Shown here: positions 1 through 11,319 of the stretch, piece by piece
Numbering within the stretch: position 1 is the first letter of the stretch
Layout of the letters: each line of letters begins with the position of its first letter
Assembly: GCA_001599915.1 (NCBI GenBank)
Contig: BCIG01000007.1
Location: 558,001 to 622,000 of the forward strand
Direction of reading: 5' to 3'
Source of the DNA: Symbiotaphrina buchneri
Lineage: Eukaryota; Ascomycota; Symbiotaphrinales; Symbiotaphrinaceae
DNA: 64,000 nt
Translations under genes and position numbers: made by a program
Notes under the pieces: model-generated
The model's database searches: none
Seen by the model: only the letters and a program-made list of their open reading frames with translations
What the model was told of the DNA's origin: nothing

Positions 1-138
1 TTCTGCCGCACATCATCATTTCTAACACGATTAGCAGAACACCATCAAGAGGAAGCGGAGGACTTGCCTGGATTTGAGGTCGAGAAATATGCGGCCCAGG
101 GTATCCGGAGCTTGTTGGGCCATGTCGGGCTGTCTTGA
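1..138 (+). CDS. C-terminal end of an unidentified protein (5' truncated by window edge)
   Basis: Frame 1 is open from the first base and ends at the TGA at 136-138, giving about 45 residues that end in GIRSLLGHVGLS. The composition (acidic EEAEDLPGFEVEKYAAQG stretch, then a hydrophobic tail) looks like a folded protein C-terminus and not random sequence, but no family is recognisable. The start and all upstream exons lie outside the window. It could also be the last exon of a spliced gene. The next gene is convergent to it on the other strand. Confidence 0.35.
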   Translation, partial: FCRTSSFLTRLAEHHQEEAEDLPGFEVEKYAAQGIRSLLGHVGLS

Positions 139-546
139 AGGCGCTTGAGACACCTCTAGAACAGCCTGCTGCTGGATAGCAGCTTAGCAGTCCGTGTAGC
201 CCTTCGCTGATCCAGCGTGATTTCTATCTTGGAGCGCACATAACTTAGATGGGATTCAGAGCACTGATATCTGAGGTAGCAGCTGAATATGGACGAGTTG
301 GATGACGGAACTTACCGCAAGCAGCAAAGAGGGTGAGCAGCTCGCTGGTCCAGTGACGGCTAAAGGTAGTCACGTGGACAACGGCATTCTGCAGTGAAAT
401 CGCTCGACAACCTAAGGTACGAAGTACACTACAGCAGGCATCTATTAGAATGCAAAGCACCAGATCTGAACTTTTCTATTCTCAAGGAGTTGAAACTAGT
501 ACAAGAGTGTCCTCAATCTCTCTTGCAGGTTGTCCCAGTGATCTAC
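139..546. other. intergenic, convergent 3' ends
   Basis: About 400 bp lies between the end of the leftmost partial gene and the end of the minus-strand ketoreductase. It should hold the two 3' UTRs. I see no RNA gene, repeat or convincing coding frame in it. Confidence 0.5.
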
Positions 547-1846
547 TTATGCACCGACTGCTTGCAGAGATTTGACCGTATCAACGATAGTCTTCTCCAG
601 AGAGATGTAGTTTAGGCCGAGTATCTTTTTCGACTGGCTGTTATCAACGCCGTAAAATCCTCCTTTTGGATATCCGGCGGCCTCGCTCTCCTGCTCTGGA
701 AGATTCGAAGCCAGATCTGGGAAGATTTTCTTTATGATATTGGCAAGTTCGTTGTTGTTGAAAGTGCCAGCGACCACGAAGAACCTCTTGCTCGCTGCCT
801 CGTCTACTTCCAATGCTTTCACATGTGCCAAAGCAACATCCTACAGCCCGTCAGCTTCGAATAGTCACCCAGAGATAGAGCACCTACCCTGACATCGACC
901 CAAAGGTATACACCTGTTGGAGGAAGTCCATCCTTATATTTGCCTTGGATGAGATCTCTAATCCGCTCATTTGACGTGTTCAGCGCATCGAGAGAGTTCA
1001 AGTAATGAACAATGGGTCCGAACACCAGAGGTGGATTTATAGTGGAAATAGTGAAGTTGGGCTTCTCTTTCTCGACAAAATCCCACGCAGCTTTCTCGGC
1101 GAAAGTCTTGCTGGCTGTGAATCATCGATCCAAATTAGCAACAGGTTCACCGCCCGCATCGGGATTCGCTACCTCTATAGCCGCTGGCGGGGTCCTTGAG
1201 TGCGCCCTCCTCGGTGATCGGGTTCCAGTCCTTTTCAGAATATGTGTGGCCAACCGCGTTTCCCAATTCACCGTTCACTATAGCCGCGAACGAAGAGGTA
1301 ATGACCTTTGCTGTCAGATTGGAGCCTGCAAGTCGTTGAGAAGTACTTACTACGCGCTTGACTGTAGGCGCACTCTTCTTGATGGCCTTCAGAATGCCCG
1401 TTGTCCCCACGACAGCCGGTTCTAGGAGCTCCTTCTTGATGTCCGTGACCTTGAAATGGAAAGGTGACGCAGTGTGAAGGACAGCTTCGAATGGTGGGTC
1501 TGATTTCACGGCCTCGTCAAAAGCGCCCTCCTGGGCAATATCTGGGACAATCGCAAAGTCCAGCTGGGATTTAGGCACATTTGGGTGGGCCTCCTTGATC
1601 TTCTGTGCCTTCGCCTCCGAGCGGACCGTAGTCACCACGGAGTGCCTAGTCAACGGGTCAGCTCGAAATTGGAAACGACAGAGCAACAGAGGGTTGACAG
1701 ACCCTCTTTCAAGGAGAAAATCGAGGATATGAGCCGCAATGAAGCCGCTTCCACCTGGGCGACCATCAGCAACCATGGCTTTCCACGCCTGGATCGTGGG
1801 CTAATGGCGGGGTAGTATGCATACCGGTCAACAAAACACGAGTCAT
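547..1846 (-). CDS. NAD(P)H-dependent ketoreductase, Gre2 / dihydroflavonol-4-reductase-like (extended SDR)
   Basis: The product is a cytosolic extended short-chain dehydrogenase of the methylglyoxal/aldehyde/ketone reductase type that reduces carbonyls with NADPH. The start ATG at 1846 opens MTRVLLTG, and a 5' intron then joins to GGSGFIAAHI, giving the Rossmann TGGSGFI loop. Splicing restores the SSFAA serine region and the catalytic YRASK (Tyr-x-x-x-Lys), whose codons flank an intron near 1195. Downstream family blocks include INPPLVFGP, RIRDLIQGKYKDG and VDVRDVALAHVKALE. I count five short introns. The stop is at 547 after SLQAVGA. The length of about 340 residues is normal for the family. 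The physiological substrate cannot be told from sequence. No other secondary-metabolite gene lies next to it. Confidence 0.88.
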
Positions 1847-2442
1847 TTTGACAGGGCTAGGATCTGTTGTGCTGTGTTGTGCTTAGCTGAAGGGGATGTA
1901 AAGTGACAGGAGTTCAGGTTGATAAACAGACAAGCTGAAGAGTCCTAAAAAATACGTTGGGTGGAATCCGGAAGCAAGAGATGTCGCAATAAATACGGCC
2001 AGTGGGTTGATTCCGCTCTACCTCTTCCTATCGCAGATAACGGTACGTACTTTTCGGTAGCTCCAAGTGCCGAACGTCATTGACTGCCCTGGACATTAGC
2101 ACAATAGCGTCGGAGCTGATTGGAGCAGCAGTCCGCTACAGCTCAAGTCCCCCTGTCGCTCTCGGCCAGAAGTCTCCCGAGATGGCAGCTCCTTTTCACC
2201 CCCCTTTAAACACTCTTGCCAAAAAAATGAACGTTGCGCCTACAGCCGAATTCACGAGCGACCTCTTCACAAAACAAGTTTCTATTCTGCGTTGCGATGT
2301 TCCATAATACCTGGGAGATACAAAAACACGGGCTATCAGAAGCCCATGTTTGAATTACAGTCGTAGAATCAACATCGCTAGACTTAGAGGTGCCATTTTA
2401 ACCTCTTGGACTAGGAAAACGACCAAAGGAGACGAGGCGATC
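1847..2442. other. intergenic, ketoreductase promoter and succinyl-CoA ligase 3' side
   Basis: About 600 bp upstream of the ketoreductase start and downstream of the succinyl-CoA ligase stop, both genes being on the minus strand. A 75-codon plus-strand frame at 2080-2307 has no recognisable motif and is treated as chance. No RNA gene is seen. Confidence 0.45.
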
Positions 2443-4245
2443 TTAGATGCCCAGAGAGAACTCCACGCCAACATCGATGTCCCGTGCTAACATGGATCAG
2501 TACGAGAATTTCCCATAGAAAGATCCAGACTCACCCATCTTCACCACTTTAGACAGTTGCACGGACTTTTCAGCAGCACTCTGCAGATCTTCAATTGAGA
2601 AAATCTTCAAGCCCGAATCGTTGATCTGCATGTACCATGTTGATATTATGAATTCGCGCTGTGGGATGGTGTCAACTTACGAGCTGGTGCGCCTTCTCCA
2701 TGTTGGTGCCTTGGAGACGAGCAATGATAGGTATCCGCAGGTTCATTGTCTCAACAACCGAGATAAGGCCCTGAGCGATAGCATCGCAACGGACAATACC
2801 ACCGAAAATGTTTACAAAAATCGCCGTCACCTTGGGATCGCTGGTGATAAGCTCAAAGGCTTGTCGGATAGCTGCAGGAGTAGCACCACCGCCGACATCT
2901 GCAAGTTGTCAGTTCAGTTCGTTAGATACAAAAGCTTCCACTCAAGACTCACCGAGGAAGTTCGCTGGGTTGCCGCCATTGAGCTTGATTATGTCCATGG
3001 TGGCCATAGCTAGACCAGCTCCGTTCACTACAAATCATCAGCGCTAGAACAACACCAGAAATAATCAAACCATACCTAGACAGCCGATGTCTCCATCGAG
3101 CTTGATGAAATTCAGGCCAGACCTGAAATAGTCAGCTACGATACCACTGCAATCCCATATGTGGAAGCCTTACTGGGCGGCTTTGACCTCGTCAGCATCT
3201 TCCTGTGTAGTGTCCCTCCACGAAAAGATTTCCTTCTGCCTGAACTCTGCATTGTCGTCAAAGTTCAGCTTAGCATCCATGGCCAATACTTTGTGGTCCG
3301 AGGTCTCCGAAAGTGGGTTGATCTCGATCTGGGTAGCATCTTTCTCCATAAAGATCTTGTACAACTTCTTGACGGTTTCCTTAGCCTCATCGATGCATTG
3401 TTCCGAAAAGCCAAGGCCGCGTGCGATCTTGTCAGCAATCTCATCTGTGACCCCCACGTTGAGGTCGATGTAGGTTGTCAGAATCGCATCTGGGTTCTCC
3501 TTGGCCACAGTCTCGATGTCCATTCCACCCTGAGATGAGGAAATGATGACCGGACTCTGAGATTGGCGGTCCATTAGGATGGCCAAATAGAATTCTCTTC
3601 GGGCAAACTTCCGTTCGCAGATGTATACGGCACTGCATAGACGTCCTCCAGCACCAGTCTGCTTGGTGATCAGTTTGTGACCGATCATCTGCTCAGCAAA
3701 CATTTTTGCCTCCGTAGGCCTAGAAGTTTCGTCGCCGTAAGCTTCCATGCAACGTTGTATTCCCATCTAATGAGCTCACGAATATATGACCCGAACTCCT
3801 CCCTTCAAACCATTGTCGAAGGTTCCTTTGCCTCGTCCACCAGCAAGGACCTGCGCCTTGATGACCATATCATCACCCTCTGCCCATAATCAGTGACGTT
3901 TCAAGGAGGAGGAAGTCTCAGGGAGATATACTGATGTTCTTGGCGATTTTCTCCGCTTCCTCGGAGGTGAAAGCAACCTCACCATCGGGCACTCCTACTC
4001 CATACTGCAAGAACTATAAGCAGAACATCCCTCGATATCAATTGATATACTCACAGACTTGAGCAGCCTTGCCGAGAGATATTCGTGGATTGACAAAGCT
4101 CGAGTCTGCTGGAACGCGGCGCTTCTCATAGGGGTCTCCTACAGCGGCCATCAGTATAAGCAAACTTCGCCCGACGAAGACATGCGCTTACTCTAACTGC
4201 CTTTACGGCGGCGGCCAATGACCGATTGCGCATAAGCTTGAACAT
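2443..4245 (-). CDS. LSC2: succinyl-CoA ligase [ADP/GDP-forming] subunit beta, mitochondrial
   Basis: Beta subunit of the TCA-cycle enzyme that makes ATP or GTP from succinyl-CoA in the matrix. ATG at 4245 begins [18 protein letters not shown], a basic presequence. The ATP-grasp region shows [11 protein letters not shown], then [14 protein letters not shown] and a GGMDIETVA block. The C-terminal CoA-ligase domain has [17 protein letters not shown] and the terminal block [18 protein letters not shown], reached by a last intron with GTGAGT, a TACTGAT branch and TTAG. The stop is TAA at 2443-2445. Several introns are present, and some read through in one frame, for example the one near 3710-3770. 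Whether ADP or GDP is preferred cannot be judged by eye. It is divergent from the small gene at 4496, sharing a 250-bp promoter. Confidence 0.93.
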
Positions 4246-4495
4246 GGTTCAGGCAGATATGAGGAAGATGATGGGAGTGAAGCGGTAAAAGACACGGCCG
4301 TCAGAGGAAGAAGTGCATCGCGGTCCCTTAGCCGGATTTCACGAGCTGATGTTTGATAGCAACGGGAGTTGCCGGCCCGACCGCATACGAACTATAATTT
4401 TGGGGACGAGAACTGAGATTAAGGTAGAGACAGTATCGCACTTACTCCCAGCTCAATACATCAACCTGCTAGAGGCAGGCAGTAAAGAGCGTCAC
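4246..4495. promoter_or_regulatory. 250-bp bidirectional promoter region
   Basis: The segment separates the divergent start codons of succinyl-CoA ligase beta (minus) and the DUF3245-like gene (plus), so both promoters must lie here. No TATA box stands out. Confidence 0.5.
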
Positions 4496-5189
4496 ATGGC
4501 GGCGTCCTCCGATGCAGATGCCATACTTAACCGCGCCAATGTTGCTTTAGCTCGTAGCCAGCGGCTCATCGCATCGTGGCTACCGCCTGTATCCGACGAG
4601 GAGAAGGTCCAAACCAAATCACACGAGCAGCTTGAAACGGAGGAGGATTTGCTGTTCACACCGGTTCCTGATCGGTATGTCTACGATATGCCCCCATGGT
4701 CGCTTTCCCGCCGCTGACAGCGACCTACTTCCCAGTCTGGGACTAGGCGCAGCCTTGCCCAAGGGAGCTGAGGAAGGGTCAAAAAGGAGACAGGAATTGA
4801 CGTCTAATGACAAGCTTCGAAGGCAACTGCTCGGAAGGAAGGCGGGACAGCAGCAAGCAGCATCAGGCAAAACGCCAAATGGATTGCAAACGTCGAGAGG
4901 CGGTGTGGAAAGGATATCTAACCGAAATCAGGCTCTAGATCAGGACGAGACCGATGAAGAGGAGGATAGCCGGACAACAGTTCTAAAATCTCAGAAGGCG
5001 AAGAAAGGGCCCCCTCCGCATGATCATGGCGTTTCCGCCGGAGAGGACCATGAGCATGATGACCAAATCTCGGCCCCTCTGGCCTCTAGAAAGCGCTCCC
5101 ACAACTTTCTTGATCAATTGCTTCAGGAGAAGTCCCAGAAGTCGCGCAAAAAGAAGAAAAAATCGACTGCTCGTGGGCATACTGATTGA
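4496..5189 (+). CDS. small Lys/acid-rich nuclear-type protein, DUF3245-like
   Basis: Two exons are joined by a roughly 60-nt intron (GTATGT after the Arg codon at about 4674, acceptor CCCAG at about 4733), giving a protein of about 210 residues. The N-terminus has ILNRANVALARSQRLIASWLP, the short conserved block that I associate with the fungal DUF3245 family. That assignment is from memory and is tentative. The middle is low-complexity and charged. The C-terminus carries RKRSHNFLDQLL and a run of lysines (RKKKKKS), a likely nuclear or nucleolar localisation signal. The ATG at 4496 was chosen because the conserved block follows closely, although the frame is open further upstream. Function is unknown. 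Confidence 0.7.
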
Positions 5190-5653
5190 GCTTTGTTATT
5201 GTCTTCCCATCTTCTTGAAAAGATAGGGACATGCAAGAAGGAGTGGGCAGTAGGCCATCTAACAGCCGCTGATGCCTTGGTGTTCAAACAGCCTCCCCTC
5301 CAGTCCCACCATACTGAAACCGGCTGGAAATAGTGAAAGTCACCGCAGTCTTTAAGGGTGTTTGGTATCAGGGCCCGTTGTTATACACATGGCGGGAACA
5401 CAGAGGCTCGTGGCGGAGCGCCCTATCTTGTGAGGCATGCAACGCAAAATCAATCGACATTACTAGGGAGGACTTCTAATCTGATCTCAAGCCGGACCCT
5501 ATGCGAGTCCTGCGTCAAGGGAACTAGCATACGCCCGTGCTTTTATCGTACGCCAGAACAAAGTCAGTCCAAAGATGCATAAACATACATGTTAGACAAC
5601 CACCAATACATGGACACCGAGACGTCAATGCCTATCTAAATAATCAATATCCA
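5190..5653. other. intergenic, convergent 3' ends
   Basis: About 460 bp lies between the ends of the DUF3245-like gene and the HSF-domain gene. I see only overlapping chance frames and presumed 3' UTRs. Confidence 0.45.
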
Positions 5654-7651
5654 TTACATTCTTTTTCTCTTCCGGTCTTCATTAGTGGCATCGTCTTCTT
5701 CGGCAGTTTCGGCAGTCTCAGCTGGGTTGAGCAGCGAATGGACGTTGCTTGCCATACTTGATCGCCGAGTTGGAGGGTATGACGATGTATCGAATGGCTT
5801 TGACGGAAACCTCGACCCGCCAAGCGACCAGCCACTTTCAGCGCTCACATTTGAAGCCGTGGTATCGCTTGTAAGAGGCGGGGTGGCTTGTCCAGGCGTA
5901 TAGGACGGTCGAGGACCGGGCAGTTCATACTGCGCCAACACATCTCGTACATGCTGAGAGGTGTCAGCAGCATTTGGCGTGCGGTCAGGTGAGGAAGGCC
6001 ATTGAGCGGAAGATTGGCCAGATCCAAAGGGTGACGCAGAAGCACCTTGCCAACCCTGCGACAATCGGATGTCGGCAGAGGTATGTCGTCTTGGGAGATT
6101 CGTGGGAGGAGTGGTGACAGAGGCGAGAGGGTGTTGGAACGTCGGAGGTTGAGGAGGTTGCGGTCGCAAAGAACTTGGTGAAGGGTTCGCAGGACCGATT
6201 GAACCGTATCTGCGGGGAGATATAGACAGATGCGGAGCCATTGGTGCGCGGAACATATTCTGCCTAGGGACAGCATATGCTGAATGCCGCCGCTGATCGT
6301 CTTGAGCAAGCTGGCGGGGCGAGAGGGAAGAGGCTCAAGGGATATGTTCGAAAAGAAGGGCTGTCTGCCGGAAAGAAGAGACTCATGCGATTCTTCGAAC
6401 CCGCGAAGCATATCTCAATATCGGATGATGTCGTTTTGCATATTATAGGCTGGTAGAGTCAGCTCCTGTACCTCCCTTCTATTTCGCAGACATACCTTCT
6501 CGATGTATCTGTCCGTCGGGATCATTTGCAATCCGTGTCACAAACTGACATAGAGTTTGATTCCACTATACAAAGGTCAACATATAATGTGATCACGGTA
6601 ATTGCCCATGTTGGACTCACCTGGTGACACCGGACAAGACCCTCGGTCAGAGCTTGACATTTAGCACTTAGATTGGCGTTTGTGTCTTCAGCACGTGTAA
6701 GGCGCGCATGCAAATCGTACATGGTGTGTTCCAGGTGGCTCAAACGGACCTCTGCAGCATCAGTAGCAGGTTCCGAAGGGGTTGCTGGCTGCGAGGAGTG
6801 GGTCTTCTGGTTTGATGAGAACGAATCACGATGTATCAGGGCATGCCGAGAGGCGCGTCGCTTGATCTCTCTTAACCCAACAAGATCCCCTCTTTTGAAA
6901 TTACCATTTCCATGCTTGAACTCCCAAAGCGGCGACTCGGGAGACCCGTTGTGGAACACATCGCTGACTTTGCATGGATGAGTGATGTTGACATGGGGAA
7001 CCTGATTCAGAGTGACGTACCTTTATGGAAACCGTACATGTTAAGTTGACGTACAAAGGAGGAAATATTTGTATGCTTGAAATATTGCCTGAAACCGTCA
7101 GCTGAGGAACCTACGTTTGCTCAATTGGGCGTACGTACGACAGAACTTTGGAAAACTCATTTGAAGGCGACATGAGGAAGCTTTCATTACTGCTAGACCA
7201 TGTTATAAGGTGTTTGATAGACGGGTCTTCCAGCATGCTGAGTGGAGTCCTCGGGTTAGCCTAGGCCAGCTATTAGGAGACCAGCTCCCACTTACTTATA
7301 TAATTTGTGTATGAAGGCAGTCTGGACTACCTTCGGCTGTTGCGTCGTCGTAGCTGCAACGGCTCCGAAGTTTCCAGGGTTTCCACCACCTGTGCCGTTG
7401 CTGAGGGTCCCGCTCTCCGGACCAGTAGGTGTAGGGTGTTGTAGCGTACTACTCTCCATCTCAGGACTACTGTGCGCCGGGGCCCCCGTGGTGGAAGGGC
7501 CAGTAATTGTGACATCCATAGGATCGCCTCTCGGTGAGTCAACCGACGAAGAACCCGAAGAAGGCAGAATAGGAATAGTGGTAGTAGCTTCTGAGCGATT
7601 GATTTCGCCAGACAATGGGCTGCGAGGCCTACTGTCGTCCAGTTGTTCCAT
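5654..7651 (-). CDS. HSF-type transcription factor, Mga1/Sfl1-like
   Basis: Nuclear DNA-binding regulator with a heat-shock-factor-type winged helix. ATG at 7651 starts a Ser/Pro/Thr-rich leader of about 110 residues. The HSF domain is then spread over several exons: [65 protein letters not shown] and [18 protein letters not shown]. Introns cut it after KLY, after VLS and after FHK. A heptad-like segment follows ([17 protein letters not shown] and on), and then a long Pro/Ser-rich tail to the stop at 5654 (RKRKRM). The order of HSF domain then coiled coil fits Mga1/Sfl1 regulators of morphogenesis rather than the essential Hsf1, but Hsf1-type activators were not excluded. A long 1.4-kb upstream region is typical for such regulators. 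Confidence 0.85.
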
Positions 7652-9055
7652 TTCGAAGTGGAGAGCCTCCGGGGCTCAAATCAGACGGCAGACGGACTCC
7701 CTCCCTGGGTCTGTAGGCCCACTGCCGATAATCCTTGGTATATATTGGACGCGCTTCAAGAGCTTGGGCCTGACCCCAAGACAATGAGTGGAGGCTTCCA
7801 CGTCGTCCTCTTCACCAGTGCGGTAAGAGCGACTCTATTGTCTATTGTAACGTGATGCCCAACAGCGGCATCGCCAACGTCTGGAAGGCGATCGCAAGAA
7901 CCAGATCGTCGCTCAGCTTAGGCTCCTCAGGGGTGACAGGGAACAATTTTTATGAGAACAGGCACACGGGCTTGCTGCGTGTGAGATCCTAAGCCGTGGC
8001 AAGCCCGATCTGCTTCTTTGTCGGTAGAGTAGTTTACCATGCAGCCTTCCGATCCGCTAGACCCGGGTGATCGGCTGCGTGAACCAATTGCGCGGAAAGG
8101 ACCGACGAACAGAATATCGCAAAGAGTTTCTAGCTGATGCAGAGAATAATGGAAGAAGAGGCTCTTGCGGAGCGGTAGTAGGGCCTGGCGGAGAGGATAC
8201 GAATGTGGACGGGTACGAACGTCTGTAGATCGTGGGGAGGTCGGATGCGAACGCGCAACCAGTTCCCAGCAAGGCGCAGCCAATGGGGAGGCGCAGACGA
8301 ACAGTGACCAATGCCAAGACTCGACAAGGTTGTGTGTTCTTCTTCTGCGGGGGTTGTAGATGATAGATCAAAGCACAAAGACAGAGAAGCAGGGTTAGGA
8401 AGGGCGACGCAACGAACAGCAAAAGTAAGGTAGGTAAGGTAACAATAAGGAGCAGTCCAAGGACGAGCTGGAAAGGTAAGGTAGGTCCCACTTCCGAGAG
8501 TGAAGACAACAAGATGGATAATCAAGGTCAGGTAAGGTACCTAAGGGTACGGTAGCTAAAGGTAACGTATCTGTACGTGTAGCGTGTATCGGTCCCTTAA
8601 TAATAATGTTCTGACCGTAAGTCACAATGATTGGGCAAGGAGTTCAAGGAATTGGCTGGGTAGCAGGTATTGGATGGCCGGTCAAGAGGAGGGAGGATCT
8701 CCACCCTCTTCCCTCGTCAAAAGCTTAAATATTTATCATCACTGAGTAAAGTACTCCGTACCTATGGTACTCGTAGTACTTCGTACTCCACGGTAGTGGT
8801 AAATGGTGGTGGTCGATGCTCCTTCGCTTGGCTTGACGGCGTGAAACATCCGGAGCGGCACATCAGTTTACCGCCCGTAGCGTAAGGTACCTGCTCTGGA
8901 AATACCTCGTGCCTCATAAACTTGGTATCTTACCTTACTTTACCCTTACGGTACCTTATGCTTCCTGGGCTTCGCAATGCTTCCATCTTGGTGCTCACCA
9001 TCACCGGATCACCGTATTATTCCCTTGTCTGGATTGTTCTCTTCCTTTCCCTTTG
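7652..9055. promoter_or_regulatory. 1.4-kb divergent upstream region of the HSF-type and F-box genes
   Basis: No convincing gene is seen here. It holds the promoters and leaders of the minus-strand HSF-type gene and the plus-strand F-box gene. The minus-strand frames at 7927-8525 lack motifs and are probably leader sequence. The region contains an array of TAAGGTA/TACCTTA motifs and a GTACTCCGTACC-type cluster near 8750-8790, annotated separately. Confidence 0.5.
8421..8958. repeat. degenerate TAAGGTA / TACCTTA motif array
   Basis: The core TAAGGTA, often GGTAAGGTAGGT, recurs at about 8424-8443, 8474-8486 and 8530-8570, together with AAGGTACCTAAGGGTACGG. After a gap the same core appears again, in both orientations, at about 8883-8893 and 8926-8958 (CTTACCTTACTTTACCCTTA). 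Between the clusters lies a GTAC-rich stretch (8750-8790). Related motifs recur singly near 39515 and 60570. Whether they bind a factor or are neutral drift products is unknown. Confidence 0.6.
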
Positions 9056-10887
9056 ATGACTAACCAACCGAGCGATGATGGTGATTGTATGAATGACTTC
9101 CAGCCTCAGTCCCCCGGTGCCGTATTCTGGCGGCTGCGGGGGAACAGCCAGCGAAGACAAGAGTAAGACTGGCACCGTGGCTCTCTGCTTATCTTTGCTG
9201 CTCTGTGTTTTGCTTGTAGTTCCCCAAGCTTCCTGTCTGGGCGGGTGGGTTGTACAGCATCTGGTCATGTGCTGATCGTTTTGCCCCAACGCCCTGCAGA
9301 CTTGATCGGGTCGTATCCTCTCTTTCTCCGTATGAATGGAGATATCTCCGAGATCTCCTGAATGAGCGCTCTTTCTGCCTTGATATTATCTCCTCGTTCC
9401 CCACAGAGCTGGGACTGCGCATCCTCAAGCGCCTCGATGCTACGCAGTGGATCCTCCTGCGCAGGGTACTACCTTCCCCCTGCCCTTGGCACTGCGTCCG
9501 AAAGCCAAGAAGACGCGCTGTTCTGGGAATTATGCAGCTGATTGCCGTCACACTTGACACAGGTCTCGAAATCTTGGCTTCAGCTTTTGACATCCGAAGA
9601 TATCTGTTATGCTTTGCTGCTGCATGGCTTTCCTGAAAAGACTGCCAACAAAGAAGAGGAAGTTAAACCGGCTCGAAGCTTGCTGGATTCAGCAATGCGA
9701 CAATGGCAGGCTTTTCGCACCGGGAAATACTGCAGTAAAGTCACAATACACCCAATTCTACATCTGCGCTCGCACGTCCGCTATGGAGCCGGGCACATCT
9801 CCTTTATCGAGGCAGATCGGGATAGTGCCACGGCAAGCATCGCCAGAATCTGGTTTCTACGTACTGGCAGAATACTCACCTTTAGGTCAAAAGACCGCGA
9901 CAGCTTTGGGACGTTATCCACACTTTCAACTCGTATTTTTGCATCCGTAACGTATCTTGGGTAAGTGGAGATGCTGCGGATTGGCTTTGGATCAATCGGT
10001 CTCCTTCGTGCCTGTATGTTTCTATAGACGGACTTCTCGCTGATAGCTGAGCCTACAGGAGGTGCTATATCCTTGACCTGCAATCAGAAGAACTCACGAT
10101 CATCAGATTGCCTTCCTTGCGCATCTATGGCATTTCGAGCATGGGTGATCTTCTTATCATCCTGACTGATACCGGGATTTTGGTATGGGACTCATTGACG
10201 AAGAAAAGCAGAGAATGCCATGCATCTGGGGAATGGTGTATGATGAGTCCAGCGGCAGTTGGGGTGATGATCCATCCGGACAAGGCCTCAGTTGTCATAG
10301 TCACGCCCTGGCGAGAAGACCATATCAGTGACACGGTACAAGGCACGATGTTTGAGAGGTTCAGTCTTGAAGGGACGGCCATTTCCAGGAGAAAGGTCAG
10401 ACATTCAGGTGCCCAGTCCTGTTCGCGGCTCATCTACCCGGCGGGTTTCCGAGGAGATTTCGTTGTAGCTGAAGCCTGGTGGCGAAGTGGACAAGGGGGT
10501 GGGCACGCTTCGTATGTGTCAGTGCACTATAATGCCTTCGAGGACGAACTGTCGGTACGTACGTTTCTTGTCAGCAATATGGAAGAATGGCAACAAGGCG
10601 CTGTCAACGCTTTCCAGTGGAAGGGCCTATTATTTGTCGAACCCGCGGAGAGCGGCGTGGGAGGTCCATCTAGGGCCATGGAAAGCACGGAAAGGGAGCC
10701 AGAACCAGCACCGCAGTTGGATAACAGAACTGGCACCATCATGGAAGGACTAGCTGGGGATGGCGATTTCCAGCTTCGATGGACCGATCATGCTCTGGAT
10801 GTCTGGTCGTTTGATCAAGCATGGCCGGCACTGCCGCCAGATGACCAGGAGATCGATCGTACTACGCAGTCTACGGACCCCTGCTAA
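9056..10887 (+). CDS. F-box protein with C-terminal WD/propeller-like region
   Basis: Probable substrate receptor of an SCF ubiquitin ligase. ATG at 9056 gives MTNQPSDDGDCMNDFQ. A first intron (donor GTAAGA at 9163; acceptor at 9257 or 9299, both in phase) leads to LSPYEWRYLRDLLNERSF and then the F-box, ISSFPTELGLRILKRLDATQ, continued across an intron into VSKSWLQLLTSEDI. A third intron (GTAAGT at 9961 to CTACAG at 10058) joins to CYILDLQSEELTI and the last exon, which has repeated beta-strand-like blocks (GDLLIILTDTGILVWDS, PDKASVVIVTPW) like a degenerate propeller. The stop is at 10887. The substrate is unknown. The exact first acceptor is uncertain. Confidence 0.8.
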
Positions 10888-11319
10888 TGTTTTGTGTGGC
10901 ACATGCGTTGCATGGTATCATAAGTAGGCGTAGTTTCATTTGCTTTTACTTTTTCAGTCTCAAGACCTTACTGTTGTATGTATGGCACCGTACGGAGTAA
11001 TATTGCCTTTATTTACAGTGATTCGGGCCTCGACTCAGGGGCCTCCCTTATCTGCTCGGGTTATCTATTGATCCGTAAAGCCGAGACAGCATTGCCGACC
11101 AAGCGAGGGCGAGGCTGCCCTTTTCCATGTGGAAAAAAGGTAATTTGTGGGGTTAGTTACAAAAAGTGTGTCGTACTTCCCCGGGCGATCAGAAGGAAAA
11201 AGAAAAGGTGATAGGCTCCAAAACAAATCCTTCAAGCTCACGTACACTGGTCACCCAAAAGACAGAATCAACTAAGAGATTTGCATCGAGGCTTCATTCG
11301 CCAGAACAGCCCATACACA
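10888..11319. other. intergenic, tandem genes
   Basis: About 430 bp between the F-box stop and the phosphoribosyltransferase start, both on the plus strand. It should contain one terminator region and one promoter. No RNA gene or repeat is seen. Confidence 0.45.

Noticed and set aside
547-9055. Possible secondary-metabolite cluster (ketoreductase plus regulator)
   Set aside because: No backbone synthase, P450 or cluster-type transporter nearby; neighbours are housekeeping genes.
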